Of a stretch of 64,000 nucleotides of DNA, positions 1-12,120 are shown one piece after another. A model generated the notes under the pieces. It saw nothing but the letters and a program-made list of their open reading frames with translations. It did no database searches and was not told where the DNA came from. Position 1 is the stretch's first letter. Every line of letters starts with the position of its first letter. Where the stretch lies: positions 7,200,501 to 7,264,500 of the forward strand of contig BSBM01000592.1 in the NCBI GenBank assembly GCA_027924585.1, written 5' to 3'. Position numbers and translations under genes: made by a program. This DNA is from Larix kaempferi (lineage: Eukaryota > Streptophyta > Pinopsida > Pinales > Pinaceae).

Positions 1-1784
1 TCTTCTTCTTCTTCCAACTTCCTTGACAGGTTTCCAACTCCAGTTTCTGATGATGACAGTGAGGATGAAAATCCACCTCCGCCTGCTCATGTTCCTCCAG
101 TTGCACCAGCACAAGTGCTTCCTCGATGGTTCTGTTCAACATGTGAAGCAGCTGGTGATCTTGCCGGTGATCCTAGAGATCAACGTCGAACACGTTCTCA
201 GTTTCAGCGAGCCTCTTCTCTTTTGGCTCAAGTTTCCGAGAATCATGATCCAGAAACTTTTGCAGAAGCTTCAGGGAATCCAGATTGGGATGCAGCCATG
301 GATGAAGAATATCGTTCCTTAATGGCGAACGATACTTGGGATCTTGTACCTCTTCCAAAAGGAAGAAAACTTGTCAGATGTAAATGGGTCTACAGAACTA
401 AGTATGCATCAAATGGAAGTGTTGAAAGACTTAAGGCAAGGTTAGTTTCCAAAGGTTTTTCCCAAGATGAAGGGATTGACTACAATGAAACCTTTGCTCC
501 CGTCGCCAAAATGAACTCCATCCGCCTTGTTCTTTCCCTTGCAGCCTTACACAACTGGGAAGTCCATCAAATGGATGTCAAGTCTGCCTTCTTACATGGT
601 GATTTACAGGAGGAAATTTACATGGAACAACCTCCTGGCTATGTTCAGAATAACTCTAGCCTTGTCTGTCGCCTTAAGAAATCCTTATATGGCCTTAAGC
701 AAGCACCTAGAGCTTGGTATGCCAAAATGGATAACTTTCTCCTTGACACTGATTTTTTTAGATGCCATTCTGACCCCAATGTCTATACCAAGAAAGTAGG
801 AAACCATCTCATCATACTTGTGCTATATGTTGATGACCTTATTCTTACTGGTAGTGACCCTAAGCTTATAATCCATGTGAAATCCAGTCTTAAACAAACT
901 TTTGAAATGTCAGACTTAGGACATTTGCATTATTTTCTTGGTCTCCAAGTCCTGCAAACCAAAGAAGGAATCTTTCTTTCTCAGTCTAAGTATGCTTGTC
1001 ACCTTCTTCGTCGCTTTCACATGGAAGATTGTACACCAGCCCCTTCTCCCTTCCAGTCTGGAGTCAAAATTTCTGCCACTTGTACTTCACCTGAAGTCGA
1101 TGCCACCTTGTATCGTCAGCTTGTTGGTAGTCTCTTATACTTGACTCATTCCCGTCCTGACCTTTCCTTTGCAGTTGGTCGAGTTGCCCGTTATATGTAG
1201 ACACCTCATGAAAGTCACTGGAAAGCAGCTAAAAGAATACTTCGATATATTCGAGGTACAGTTCAGTTTGGGATTCATTACAGTGCAGGGGGAAACTTTT
1301 GTTGGTTGGTTTCACTGATTCAGATTGGGACAGCGATCCTGATGATCGAAAGTCTACTGCAGGTTATGTTTTCAGTCTGGGATCTGGACCTATTACTTGG
1401 GCTTGTAAGAAACAACAAGCTCTTGCTCTTTCTTCAGCAGAGGCAGAATATCGAGCAACCGTCAATGCCAGTCAGGAAGATTTATGGCTTCGACAGATCC
1501 TTTCAGAGTTTGGATTCGAGCAGCAGCAGCCTACTCCACTTTGGTGTGACAATCAAAGTGCCATCAAGCTTGCCAAAGATCCAGTTCTACATCAACGCAG
1601 CAAACACATTGAGCTACATATGCACTTCATCAGAAATCTTGTTCATGATCGGGTTCTTGAAGTGCTCTTTTTCCCTACAGATGATCAAGTTGCAGACATC
1701 TTCACCAAGTCTCTTATAGAAGCGAAGTTTTCTAAAATTCGATCTATGTTAGGAGTTCAGGAACTTGTCATTAAGGGGGGATAG
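1..1784 (+). pseudogene. pol: copia A polyprotein, C-terminal part (RT and RNase H), broken
   Basis: Frame 1 is open from the first base to 1200. A Ser/Pro/Asp-rich linker after the integrase leads into a copia reverse transcriptase. It shows the usual 'WKWVYRTKY', 'GFSQDEGIDY', 'VKSAFLHGDL' and 'LYGLKQAPRAWY' stretches and the catalytic YVDD box near 825. A TAG at 1198-1200 replaces the Gln expected before 'TPHESHW'; CAG to TAG explains it. Near 1295 the frame shifts by one base, and RNase H continues to 1784 with 'FTDSDW', 'AEAEYRA' and 'DNQSAIKLA', the acidic catalytic positions. The polyprotein would work in cytoplasmic virus-like particles; this copy is dead by sequence. Confidence 0.93.
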
Positions 1785-1866
1785 GCTCTAATTCCTCCTT
1801 CCTTCTCCTAATAGTGTCACTTTTGTAAATCCTTCAATCCTATCCCAAGTTGTTCTTAAGGGGAGA

Positions 1867-2324
1867 TGTTAGGATATTTAGACACTTAGGAGTTAGTTAA
1901 GATCAACTTGTGTAATATATCCATTAGGGATAGTGTGTTTCTTTAGTATGCATTAGTATGCATTTGTAAATACTTAATCCGATGGTCACGATATGTTTCC
2001 GACATAGAGTGATCCAATGGCTCAACTTCTCTTAGATCAAACCTAACCTTGATCCGTGGCTTAACACCCGATTGGTCCATGATCTCTATTTAAAGAGCAT
2101 GGAGGGTCATTGTTTAGTTGATCGATTATGAGAAGCTCATTTGTAACTTTCTTTCTTTGCATAATAAATTGTCCCGTAGAAGCTATTTGGCTGGGGCCGT
2201 GGAGTGTTTCCCTCAAGAGGGTTTAAACCACGTCAAAACATCGGTGTGTTGATCTGTGATCTATTTGTGTGAAGTGGTTGCTCTTGGTGTTCGGTCCTTT
2301 GGTAGTACCCTGTGTACCCGAACA
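1867..2324 (+). repeat. 3' LTR of copia A
   Basis: The LTR starts with TGTTAGG directly after the purine tract AAGGGGAGA and ends with CCGAACA, an imperfect inverted match to the start. A TATA-like CTATTTAAAG lies near 2087 and an AATAAA-like polyadenylation signal near 2163. The exact right end is judged from the terminal inverted repeat only, because the 5' LTR is not in the window; the end could be 2 bases further right. Confidence 0.75.
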
Positions 2325-3272
2325 CATAAGATGTAACCCTATATGATGAATTATTTCTCACCAAAGGATTTTGAAACCTACCACTTTAAACTCTAGTTTG
2401 AAAAATCCCCTTCGAAGAACCTTAGCCCTTATTACTTAGATTTACGTGAGTCAATAAATTCTTCTTCAATAAGGAAGATGACATTTCCACCAAGATTATC
2501 TAAGGGATCTTTTGAAAAATCCATCATCTCTTGTTCTTCCATTTCTCAAAATCACTTCACCCTTGTATACTCACATATAATTACTTAAGATATATTGCTT
2601 TTAATTTGTTTCCCACACTGAATTTATATATTTCTATATGGTTTAGTTATAACATCAAATCACAAATTTGTTTCTCTATATAATCTCACTTGATATAAAG
2701 AAATATATTTATCTCACTAAGCTTGTTGACTAACATTTCCTTCATTTTTAAAGGAAAATGTTAGATTATGTACCTATGAATAATAATTAATTCAGTGGTT
2801 TGAAAAATGTTCAAAGGGAATTCAAATGGTATCCCCTAAGATGTTAAAATCCTTTTAGTGCATTTTGATGTTACAAAGGATTAGGAATATCATTAAAAGT
2901 AAATATATTGATCTCAATAGGCTAGTTCACTTACATTTTCTTCCTTTTTATGAGTAAGCGTTAGACTATGGACATATGAATGGAAAAATAATTCAATGGT
3001 TTGAAAAATGTACAAAGGGAATTTAACGAGAATACTCTAAGATAGTAAATGCTTTAAATGCATTTGGATGGTACAAAGTATTATTAATATCATTAAAAGT
3101 AAAGCTCTATGAGAGGGGAGTCTAAAGAGTATGACTTGAACTATTGAAAGGTTTAAGTTACATTTTATAATGATACAGAAGATGTAAGAATATCACGAAG
3201 GTAAAATAAGTTGAGAAGGAAATTTATTAGGGCATGGTTTTAATCAATATATAACTAAATTATAGTCGACAC
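2325..3272. other. AT-rich spacer without recognisable genes
   Basis: No ORF or protein similarity is visible between the copia A LTR and the LINE target site. The only structure seen is a 200-bp tandem duplication at 2701-3104. Confidence 0.7.
2701..3104. repeat. two-copy tandem duplication, about 200-bp unit
   Basis: Copy 1 (2701-2900) and copy 2 (2901-3104) both start with AAATATATT and ATCTCA, share the motif GGTTTGAAAAATGT and end with ATCATTAAAAGTAAA. By eye they differ at roughly one base in six, so the duplication is old. Confidence 0.8.
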
Positions 3273-3290
3273 ATTTAAACATCGTTACTT

Positions 3291-3738
3291 TTTTCCAAGA
3301 AAAATATAATTTACTGTTATTAGGAGAAATAGTAAATAGAACCATACATATCATTGGCATGTAAACATCCGAGCAATGTTATCCATGGGACATAACAACA
3401 TAGTACCAATTACAATCAAAAGACAATAGCTAAGGATAGGTACCAACACCTCCCCAAAACATGGAATAATAGGAAATATAACAGTTCTGTCACCCATACA
3501 TACATAAAAAACAGCCCAAGGCCAAGTCCATAAAACAAAAGAGGGACCAACCCCTCAAAAATAAATATCAAAATAGATAAATGCCGATCAAAAGTGTGAC
3601 TATCACCACCATGTCCAGAGAATCCAACAGGTTGTTGAATACCAGGAACTATGGACCTGTAGGAGGACAAAGAGACGCATAATAGGTAATAGCCAATAAT
3701 AAACATATAGATAAGTAACCAAAAACAACCTAACAAGA
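3291..3738 (-). other. 3' UTR and A tail of LINE A
   Basis: Sequence after the ORF2 stop, ending on the minus strand in a run of six A next to the target duplication. No coding potential is recognised, although minus-strand frames stay open by chance. Confidence 0.6.
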
Positions 3739-6700
3739 TCAGTGCACATCCAAGGAACCATGTGTGAAGAAACCGTCGTCACGCCACTCATCCCATAAGA
3801 TAAGGCCATCCATAGAAGATAATGCCAGCTTTGAGAGCGAATCAACATCCTGGTTACATTCCCGGAAGATATGGACAAAATGAATGTGTTCAAAACCATT
3901 GATAAAAGAGCGTATATCCTCCTTCCAAAAAGAAAGAAGCATAACGTCCAGAGGATCCAAATCCAAAGCCCAAGAGATGACCGATGATGAGTCCCCCAAC
4001 ACCAACAAGGAAGAAACCTCATGTTGACGAGCAAAACATAACAGCAGCCAAAGAGCACATAGCTCACTACGAGTGTTTGCGCCAACACCAGAGTGCATCC
4101 AAATGCGAAAGTACTAAGTGTTGGTGAGATGTAACACCACACCAGCGCTAGAGGAGCCCATTCCCCTGATCCGCAACGCGATAAAAAAACCCACAGGGGT
4201 AAACCAAGACCAGTGGATTCAAATGACGACAAGAACGAGCCAGTGAACGAACCAGAACATCGAATAACAACATGTACTCCGAGAAGGCCGCAACAGTTCT
4301 ACTACATGACGGCTCCAGGTTAGGAATGATATTCTCAAACACACCACGGTTCCTGGCCTTCCACACCTCCGAGGCCATAAAGCAGGGGAGCATGCCAAAT
4401 ACACTCGGATCAGCAAGCCATGAAGCCAGATAGTCCCGAAAGGTGGTAGATCTCCAAACCATAGCCCCACCAACCGAGACACAAATTATACGCCAGATTT
4501 CCTGCACAAAGATGCAATGGGAAAAAATATGATCGACCAATTCCACCTAGGAACAACACAAAATACATCTGATCAAACTAGCAAACCCCCGATGACAAAG
4601 ATTATTCCAAGTCAATATCCGGTTGTTCATTGCCAACCAAATGAAGCATTTGATTTTCAATGGGATACCAAGTCTCCATAAATACTTATACCATCGCACC
4701 CCATGATGTTGTATATCAGCAAATAATGAATCATAGGCGAGTTTTGAAGATACGATTCCATGTGCTACATCCCATGACCACACCAGTCTATCGGGACAAT
4801 CTGTTAGTTGGATATTGCCCCAGTGCAGATACCTGATATAGTCAGACCATTCCACACCCAAGCTGCCTGAGAGACCCAATTGCAGAGCAGATATCCAAGT
4901 GGATTGATGACCCCCAACCCCCAGCAAAATAGATGCATGTGAGAGAGTATAGACACCTTTAGCATGCAGAACAATCAAGAGTATCAGAGATAGACGATAT
5001 ATAGGCGAGCCCCCATATATAGGATTGATCCCCAATCTTATCCCCCTTCCATTGCAAGGAAGCCATGTGAGCCAATTAGAAATGATGGAGAAAGAACCAA
5101 GCAACCCATTCCAGATATTAGAAACACCAATTGAAACCGATTGACCCCGACAGAACCATTCCACCATAGAACAGGATTTTAAATATTTTTCTCAGATGAT
5201 CAGACACTAGATCGAGTCTACAAAAAGAGCCCGCCAAAGACTTTTTGCATGAAGTGCCGCAATAAATAGTTCCAAATTTTTTATATCCCATCCCCCCAGC
5301 TCCCAGGGGGATGCTAGAGTGCACCAGTTAATCAGATGATATTTTTCTTTTTCAGTGCTTCACGACCATAAAAAGCCGAAGAACATCCTACGCAACTGTT
5401 GAGTAATGGATTTAGGGATTTTGCATAAAGAGAACCAATATACCCCTAGGTTCTGTAGAACCGACTTAGCCAGCGTAAGTCTGCCACCCAGGGATAAATA
5501 CCGCAAGCACCAATGACCGGTCCTCACTTCAAATCTCCGCAACAGCCAAGACCAATCCGAAATATGATAGTTGGATGGCTTAATGAAGAATCCCAAATAT
5601 TTAGTGCCACAAGTCAGCATCTTGAATTCAAATGGGAGAATCGAAGCAATCTCATGTATAACATCATTATCCAGCTCCAGATGCATGAAGCATGACTTAT
5701 GAAAGTTGATCAACATCCTAGAAACATTGCAGAATAGGTCAAGGATTTTCTTATACTGCAACCATTTCGCCACAAGACCCAAACCAAATAACATAACATC
5801 ATCCACAAAGAGAAAGTGGGTAACTGAGATACCTTGAGCCATCTTAATACCCATAATGAGACCATCCTGCCTGGCTTTATGGATGGAGAGACTCAATCCC
5901 TCAATAACAAGGAGAAACAATAAGGGCGAGAGAGGGCACCCCTGCCGAAGCCCTCTGGAGACCTTAAAGAATTCTAAAGGTTTACCATTGATAAGTACAG
6001 CATAGTTCACTAAATTCACACATGCCATGATCCATTTCATCACTTGCCAAGGTAAGCCAATCTGAATGAGAATCAGCCGAAGAAAGGTCCAATCCACACG
6101 ATCATAAGCCTTGATCAAGTCAAGCTGAAGAACCAAAGCATTTCAGCGGCGAAGATTGATGCTATGAAAAACCTCCTATGCCACCCCCATAACATCCAGA
6201 ATCTGCCGACCCTCCAAGAAACCATACTGTTCAACCGAGATATATTTAGACAAGGTAGGTTTGATCCTTCGAGCAATGATCTTGAGGATAATTTTGTAGA
6301 TCAAATCACATAGAGCGATAGGTCTGAATTCGTTGAATTTCTCGGGATGTGAGGATTTAGGAATAAGAGCAAGATATGTAGAGTTGAGTGCCCCTAAAAC
6401 CAGACCCAACAACCGTGATTCCTCAACCGCAGCCAGTAGATCCTCCCCCATAATGTCAAAGAAAGCACGAAAACGTTACACCGACCAACCATCAGGTCCA
6501 GGACTTTTGTCCTTATCAAAACCCCTCAGAGTATTATCAATTTCCTAAATAGTTACAGTCGCAAAGATATTGTCCCCTTCCTCACCAGAGAACATGCGAG
6601 GAAATTCCTTGATGATCTTAAACTGCTCAGGAAAAGATGTAGTTTTGGGGTCACAAAAAATATCTTGAAAATGACGAATCACCTCCACATGTAACTCCGG

Positions 6701-7879
6701 TTCACTAGAAATCCGCCTACCAGCATGATCATTTAAGTCCCAAATAGTATTCTTGATTCTACGAGAGTCAGCATATTTGTGAAAGAATTTAGTATTAAGG
6801 TCACCAGCTTTGATCTAGGTAGCACGACTCTTCAATCGCCAAGTCTCCTCCTGGATGAGTAGGATTTTAAGCTTCCGTTCCTCCAGTATAGAAATTCTGG
6901 AATGCTCACCGGGAAGAAGATCATTTGTAAAGGAACAGATTGATAATTCGCCAATCTCTTTTTCCACAAGAATCAACTCTAAGACTAACTCAACCTTCTT
7001 TCTCTTTTCCCAGGAAATTGTAAGATCCTTTAAAGTTTTAAGTTTCATAGCCAACTTATCCATAGTAGAATGCTCCGAAGCAACATCAACAAGCATCCAA
7101 TGATTTGTAACCAATAGCTTATATTCCGGATCCATCAACCAAACATAATTAAATTTGAAAGGGTATGACTGCACGGAGACCGAGTAATCAAACTGAAAGA
7201 GGATAGGTAGATGATCACTGGTATGTATCTGGTGTGTCCACGAGCGAAAATTCCGAAGATAGTCCAACAGAGTTTCAGAGACCAAAAAATGATCAATGCG
7301 TTTAGCAATCCAGGCCCCATTCTTACAACCATTTGACCAAGTAGGAACCAACGGACGAGAAATCAGATCCACTAAATGATGAGTGTTGAATAGATTGCAG
7401 AAATAGGCCCCCAGCGGGTCCATTTTGGCAGAGGGACCCCATATTTCCTCAGCACCCTAGGAGAAATTAAGATCGCCAGCTAATATCAGGTTTTCCAAGT
7501 ACAGTAAGTGACCCGAACAAAGATCCCAAAATGCCTCATGATCACAATATGGATGATAAAAATTTACAATATTGATAGACTTTTCACAACCAATAAAGGT
7601 ACCAGACAGTAAAATACCCAATGAAGTGATATATGGGTCTAACTATAGGACCTTTGGATTCCAGGCGGCCAATAATCCACCAGAGAGTCCAACTGCATCC
7701 AGAGTACACACTAGCCAATCACGACGATTTTTGCAGAAAAAAGAGTGGGCCTTCTCCTTGCAAACCATAGTTTCTTGTAGGAACACTAGATCAGGACAGT
7801 TAATGAGCAGAGCTCATTTGAGGGCCAATTGTTTGGGTAGACCCCCCACCCCACGGATATTTAGGGAGACGAAAATAAT
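3739..7879 (-). pseudogene. LINE A ORF2: endonuclease, reverse transcriptase, zf-RVT, RNase H; broken
   Basis: One minus-strand frame runs from about 7879 to 4190, broken by several stops. It begins with an apurinic endonuclease domain: 'SLNIRG', 'FLQET', 'GDLNF' and 'SDH' carry the expected catalytic residues. Reverse transcriptase follows (about 6450-5200) with 'QYGFLEGRQI', 'DLIKAYDRVDW', 'GLRQGCPLSPLLF' and the catalytic 'FVDD'. A zf-RVT segment lies at about 4680-4480 ('CFIWLAMNNRILTWNNL', 'DHIFSHC'). After a frameshift at the A7 run near 4185, an RVT_3-type RNase H continues ('NTRSELCAL', 'LGDSSSVI') and ends at 3739. Several stops sit at positions where CGA, CAG or TGG is expected. The enzyme would nick genomic DNA and prime cDNA from the element's own RNA. 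Confidence 0.93.
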
Positions 7880-9724
7880 TAACGACCCCTGGCAAGGGCT
7901 TTGATTCCTCTAAGAGCCTTGGTTTTAGGAGACATGAGATGAACATTTGAGACAAGTGAGGTAAAACCGTCTGGAGGATTAACAATCTTATTCTTACGTG
8001 CACTTTGTGTCTTTATCAGAGAAAAATCAGTATCTAGACCACCCGATCGGGCACATTTGTCAATTTGTAGCGCACCCATGGATAAAGTGGGAACATAAGC
8101 AATCGGGGTGGTCAACGGAGTATCAGACTTCAAACCCGAAGGCCCCGACAGCCCCACATCAACATCAAACCCAACATAAGACTTATCAATGGCACAGTTC
8201 TTGTAAAAAACTGGAATAGGGGCCTTTTTAACCATCTCACAGTAGGAAGGGATCAGGAGTACATTTGAAGGAGTAGGGGGCACGATAGGAGAATTGGAGG
8301 ACACGCCCACAACAAGTTCATCCACCCCCCCCACCATCAGCAGAAACCGGATTAACCACTGGAATCTCAGAGTCGGATGAAAATAGTATGGTCGAGGCCG
8401 GGGAATGGGGTGTGAGAGGCCTGACAGACTCATCCAACGAAACATCCAAGTGTTCCGAAAGTCCATGGTCGGCATTATCAGAGTCCGAGGTATTTGAGGG
8501 TAATGAGGATGCATGACGACCAACATAGTTACCATTGTTAAGTTAAAGAGAATTTATGAATGAGACTTCCATATCATTTAAGGAATGAAAAAAGGAGGGA
8601 TCATTAGCATGTAACTTACGCATCATAACCGACGCCTAACCACCGGGAGGGGGTAACCTGTTGGAGAAGCCATCCAAAACACCACGCACATCTAGTTCCC
8701 GATCACTACCATCATTCGAGGACCAGAACGGTTCCATATCAACAGGATTCCTGTAAGACGAACCCCTCTTGCATTGTCGCCATAAGTGGCCGACCTCTTT
8801 ACAGTACGAACACGGGAACAAAATACCTTAGTAATCGATGACCTGTGCTAATTTGCGTCCCCTCTAGTCAATATGGAGCACATCAACCAAACCCAAAGAA
8901 GTGTCAACCTCAACCAGGAGACTCCCCATACACCAATCAAAACCCTGAAGATGATCTGTCTCAACATGAAGGAAGCGGCCCAGACTATTACCAATAGCTT
9001 CAAAAGCACCACGGTTCCATAATGCCAAAGGGAGGCCCGGGAGGAGAACCCAAAGGTGCTGGAAACGAATGGAGGCCCGTTCAGGGTCAAAATCCGTCTG
9101 ACAACGCTGCAACATCAAACTGCCCGCCCCATATAACCACAACTTCTTAAGGATGCATGAAGAATGTGCCTCCATTTCAAATTTGAATCCATACCATCCA
9201 CGAGCCAAAGCAAAAACCCTCGGCGCATATCCCACAAGTGGACTCCAATGCCGAGTAACACAGGACACAATGTCATTACGCTTCATAACATAGTAAGAGA
9301 ACTTGCCCACCAGAACCATCATATTGAAATCAACCACCTCATCCAAACTAATATCCCGGACCATCGTGAGCCAAACCTCACCCGAGCGACAACCCCACTT
9401 CTCCAACAGTGGTCGGGAAGACCGAGAAGTACCCTGTTTTGGATTATCCAACACCTGATGAGGCAAAAACTGTCCACTATCAACAGAAGGAAGAGAGTTC
9501 GAAGGCTTGTTTGAAACCCTTGAAATAGGCAGCTGTCCCTTACATCCAGCATGTCCACCACACGGCGGAATAGGTCTATCCCCCGCCACATGGGCCCGTT
9601 TCCCATTGAGGAGCTCCCGGTAAAACGAATCCGGTTTCATAACCCCCGCTTATTCATACCAGAAATCGGTTTCCATCGGAGAATGAGGGGCCGGAATGGG
9701 AGGGGCGGATGAGGGTTCACCCAT
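7879..9724 (-). pseudogene. LINE A ORF1: DUF4283 / CCHC RNA-binding protein, broken
   Basis: I start the ORF at the ATG at 9724 because the frame continues into the DUF4283 domain after a single stop near 9650. That domain shows 'LVGKFSYYVMK', 'FALARGWYGFKFE', 'LMLQRCQTDFDPE' and 'WVLLPGLPLALWN'. Two stops follow around 8873 and 8831, then a CCHC knuckle C-x2-C-x4-H-x4-C ('CSYCKEVGHLWRQC') near 8810. The frame continues with further stops to a run of eight C at 8325-8332, where it shifts; the C-terminal part then ends at 7879. ORF1 proteins coat LINE RNA in the ribonucleoprotein. ORF2 starts immediately after it in another frame. Confidence 0.88.
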
Positions 9725-10404
9725 GGCAAAAAAGACAGGTCAAATACCGCTTCCCAACAACCAACAGAAACCTGCCCAACGAACCCCCAAAAATGGAAAC
9801 ACCCACTACCGACCATAAAAGAACAGGGACCAACGAGGGTTTACAAGGCCACCAAAGGCTCACATGTAGCCCCTAGTCCGAAAAATGTGGCCGACACCCG
9901 AGACCACTCCCGAAGAATAGTAGGACGAGTTTTAGTTCCAGAAAGCGAAGCTTTCCAAAATATCAAGATGGAACCATGAGCCCAGAAGAAAACAACCACA
10001 AATAAGGTAAGGCCGTCACCGAAAACCTCACCCAGAAAAATGGTTTGGAAACCACAAAAAAAACCACACCAGACAACTCAAGATGTGTCCTGACAAATCA
10101 CTCCACACCTGCCAGCAATAGGGTCAAATGATTATTCACGGGAGCAGTGTGTGGTCAATCCCCCCAGAAATATTGTTTAAAAAGGATGCCGCTCACAACA
10201 TAAACAGACCGCAACAGACCCAAATAGTCCACCCTGAATCGTTTGGACCGACACCTGAAAACATGGAGGTTAATAGAACCAGCCGCCGCCTAGCAAACCA
10301 GAAACTAGTCACCAAAACCATGGAAACCCTAGAAAACCATTAAGACCCTAACACCCAGCTCCACTCCGCTTCGCTCCACCCTGCCCAAAATTCAAAATTC
10401 CTCA
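9725..10404 (-). other. 5' UTR / internal promoter region of LINE A
   Basis: The stretch between the target duplication and the ORF1 ATG is GC-richer than its surroundings and starts on the minus strand with a purine-rich GGAGCGAAGCGGAGTGGAGC. It is where an L1-type internal promoter would lie; no specific promoter motif can be proved by eye. Confidence 0.5.
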
Positions 10405-10411
10405 ATTTAAA

Positions 10412-10522
10412 CATCGTTACTTAACAACATAGTAGAATAAATTATTAACATTGTCACTTAGAAACATAGTCGAATAAATGATTAATAGTGTTAGTTAGCA
10501 ACATAGTCGAATAAACGATTAA
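10412..10522. repeat. 37-bp tandem repeat, three copies, LINE A target
   Basis: Units 10412-10448, 10449-10485 and 10486-10522 share ACATAGTCGAATAAA and end in ATTAA. A related degraded unit (TTATAGTCGACACATTTAAA) sits left of the LINE at about 3260-3280. The LINE therefore landed within a short array of at least four units. Confidence 0.8.
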
Positions 10523-11744
10523 CATTGTGTATAGTAGAAGAAGTTATTAATTATTTTAGTTATCTACCTTTTTATAACCAGAATGAATATACTTTTTGTA
10601 TTAAAATGCTAAGAGGATTCAACCATAAAGTTATTTCTTCCCAACATTTCCCCTCTGTATACATCCAAAAAACTAATCTTAATAGTTTTACATAACACCT
10701 ATATCTACAAAGCCAAACAAATTGCCCCCAAAAAAACACAAGTGAAAAACATAATGACAACATAACTTTAGGTAAAGACATGACCACTATGACCATCCTC
10801 TGTCTACTTTATTCAATTCCAGGTGCATAAGTTCAAGGTGATTTTACGGTTGCTCTAATTGGTTGTTGCACAATAACACCTTCCATTAACTTCAAATGTG
10901 TTGAGTGTGCCTTATGAGATTGAACCCCTAAGAAAAAATCTGAATAATATTTGAATGCATTTCCGAGTCACTCAACAACTTGTTTATTTTTTCTCCTTGC
11001 TTTGGGACTCGACTCTCTAGTGCTTGATGCTTGTCAATCTGTTGGGATATTTGATTATTTATAGAATCAATGGACCCTTTTAGATCGTTCATCTGAGAAA
11101 TTAGGAGGCACATCATTATTTTCATATTCCACACTTCATCCAACACATCTTCCCTTGCTGGACCCCAATTTGAGGGGCTAGACATCATAGAAAGGGTCTA
11201 AGAGAGTGGGGGACCTTCATCCCAACACATAATATCTACACCAAACACAAACCATAGACCAAAACACTTCATAGTAGTGACAAATATTTTGACCTTCCCT
11301 TCACCCATATACCCACAACCTTGCTACACTTACTACCGAAAGGAAAAATCCAGAGGTTCATTTCCTTACATCGATGTGTAGACTAGGCCACTGAAGAAGC
11401 TCCACTGCTTACCAAGGCTTCCATGTTCTAGTCTACCAACATTCTAGATTTGGCCACCGCATTGGGTTTCCCGCCATAGATATCCCACCCACACTAAAAA
11501 GAATTTCCAGAAATGCCATATGTGAACTAGTAGTTGGGGGGTGAAGAAAGAAAAGGAGGGATCCAAGAACACGAGGGAGTGTTATGCTCCTTTGCTTTCC
11601 ATAAATCATGAGTACGCTCCATTACAATGGTTGTACCGGTAGTTGTACTTCATACCATTGCTTGTTGTGATCGTTGACATTAAGTTTGAGATTTGACACC
11701 TACAATTCATTCTTAATAACTCCTAGTGGAGCCATCGATGGTGA
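10523..11744. other. spacer, no recognised gene
   Basis: AT-rich DNA. One minus-strand frame at 10928-11188 (86 codons) has heptad-like hydrophobic spacing such as 'IDSINNQISQQIDKHQALE' and might be a coiled-coil gag remnant, but nothing else supports it. Confidence 0.5.
10928..11188 (-). CDS. hypothetical coiled-coil-like ORF, 86 codons
   Basis: A short ORF with an ATG start, a polar composition and a heptad-like pattern in its middle. It lies downstream of the broken RNase H at 11745-12120 on the same strand, so it could be retroelement debris. It has no recognised domain and may be chance. Confidence 0.15.
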   Translation of the reverse strand: MMSSPSNWGPAREDVLDEVWNMKIMMCLLISQMNDLKGSIDSINNQISQQIDKHQALESRVPKQGEKINKLLSDSEMHSNIIQIFS

Positions 11745-12120
11745 GGTTGGACCCCATTTTGAACCAAGATCCTTTTATCTAATTTTATAGCCTTGTTCAC
11801 AAGCAAATCGGCCAAGGTATTGTTATACCTTCAAGTGTGGAGGGGGGTGACTTCTTTAATGAGAACAAAGCACCAATTTATTCGATCAAAGATTTTAGAG
11901 AGAATCAAGCCCCTTTTATTACCTTTTTCCTTACTTGCTGGATGACAAGAAGCAAGTCTCCAATAATCATAATTTTTTGGATCCTTTAACTGAGAACAAT
12001 TTCTAAACCCATGAGCAAAGCGTATAACTCTGCTGGACTATTTAACACGTTACCTATTCCCATGAAAATGTCATTTTTGTCTTTCCTTATGAGTCCATTA
12101 GGACTCCCCCCACATTTTTA
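11745..12120 (-). pseudogene. RVT_3-type RNase H fragment, heavily broken
   Basis: Reading the minus strand with two or three frame changes gives a recognisable plant RNase H order: 'GGVLMDS', then 'SPAELYALLMGLEIVLS', 'IMIIGDLLLVIQQV' and finally 'YNTLADLLVNKAIKLDKR'. The catalytic Glu (in AEL), Asp (in IGD) and final Asp (in LAD) are visible. Stops (TAA, TGA, TAA) interrupt it, so no ORF finder would report it. It is most likely the tail of an old LINE ORF2, but no reverse transcriptase is visible upstream. Confidence 0.6.

Larger units (their letters stand above)
1..2324 (+). mobile_element. Ty1/copia LTR retrotransposon, 3' half (copia A)
   Basis: The window opens inside the polyprotein of a copia element. 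Reverse transcriptase, RNase H, a polypurine tract at 1858-1866 and a 3' LTR at 1867-2324 follow in canonical order. The 5' LTR, gag, protease and most of the integrase lie outside the window, so target duplication and LTR divergence cannot be read. The coding part has a stop codon and a frameshift, so this copy cannot make an intact polyprotein. Confidence 0.93.
3273..10422 (-). mobile_element. Full-length L1-type LINE with 18-bp target site duplication (LINE A)
   Basis: The same 18 bases (ATTTAAACATCGTTACTT) occur at 3273-3290 and 10405-10422 and bound a region holding, on the minus strand, a 5' UTR, ORF1 (DUF4283 plus zinc knuckle), ORF2 (endonuclease, RT, zf-RVT, RNase H) and a 3' UTR ending in a short A tail of about 6. 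This is the signature of target-primed reverse transcription of a full-length L1-like element. Body is 3291-10404, about 7.1 kb. Both ORFs carry several stops and at least one frameshift at homopolymer runs, so the copy is inactive. Confidence 0.93.

Noticed and set aside
3603-4232. 209-codon minus-strand ORF rich in Leu, Phe and Tyr overlapping LINE A RNase H
   Set aside because: It is another frame of the RNase H and 3' UTR region; the frame with conserved RNase H motifs is the real one.
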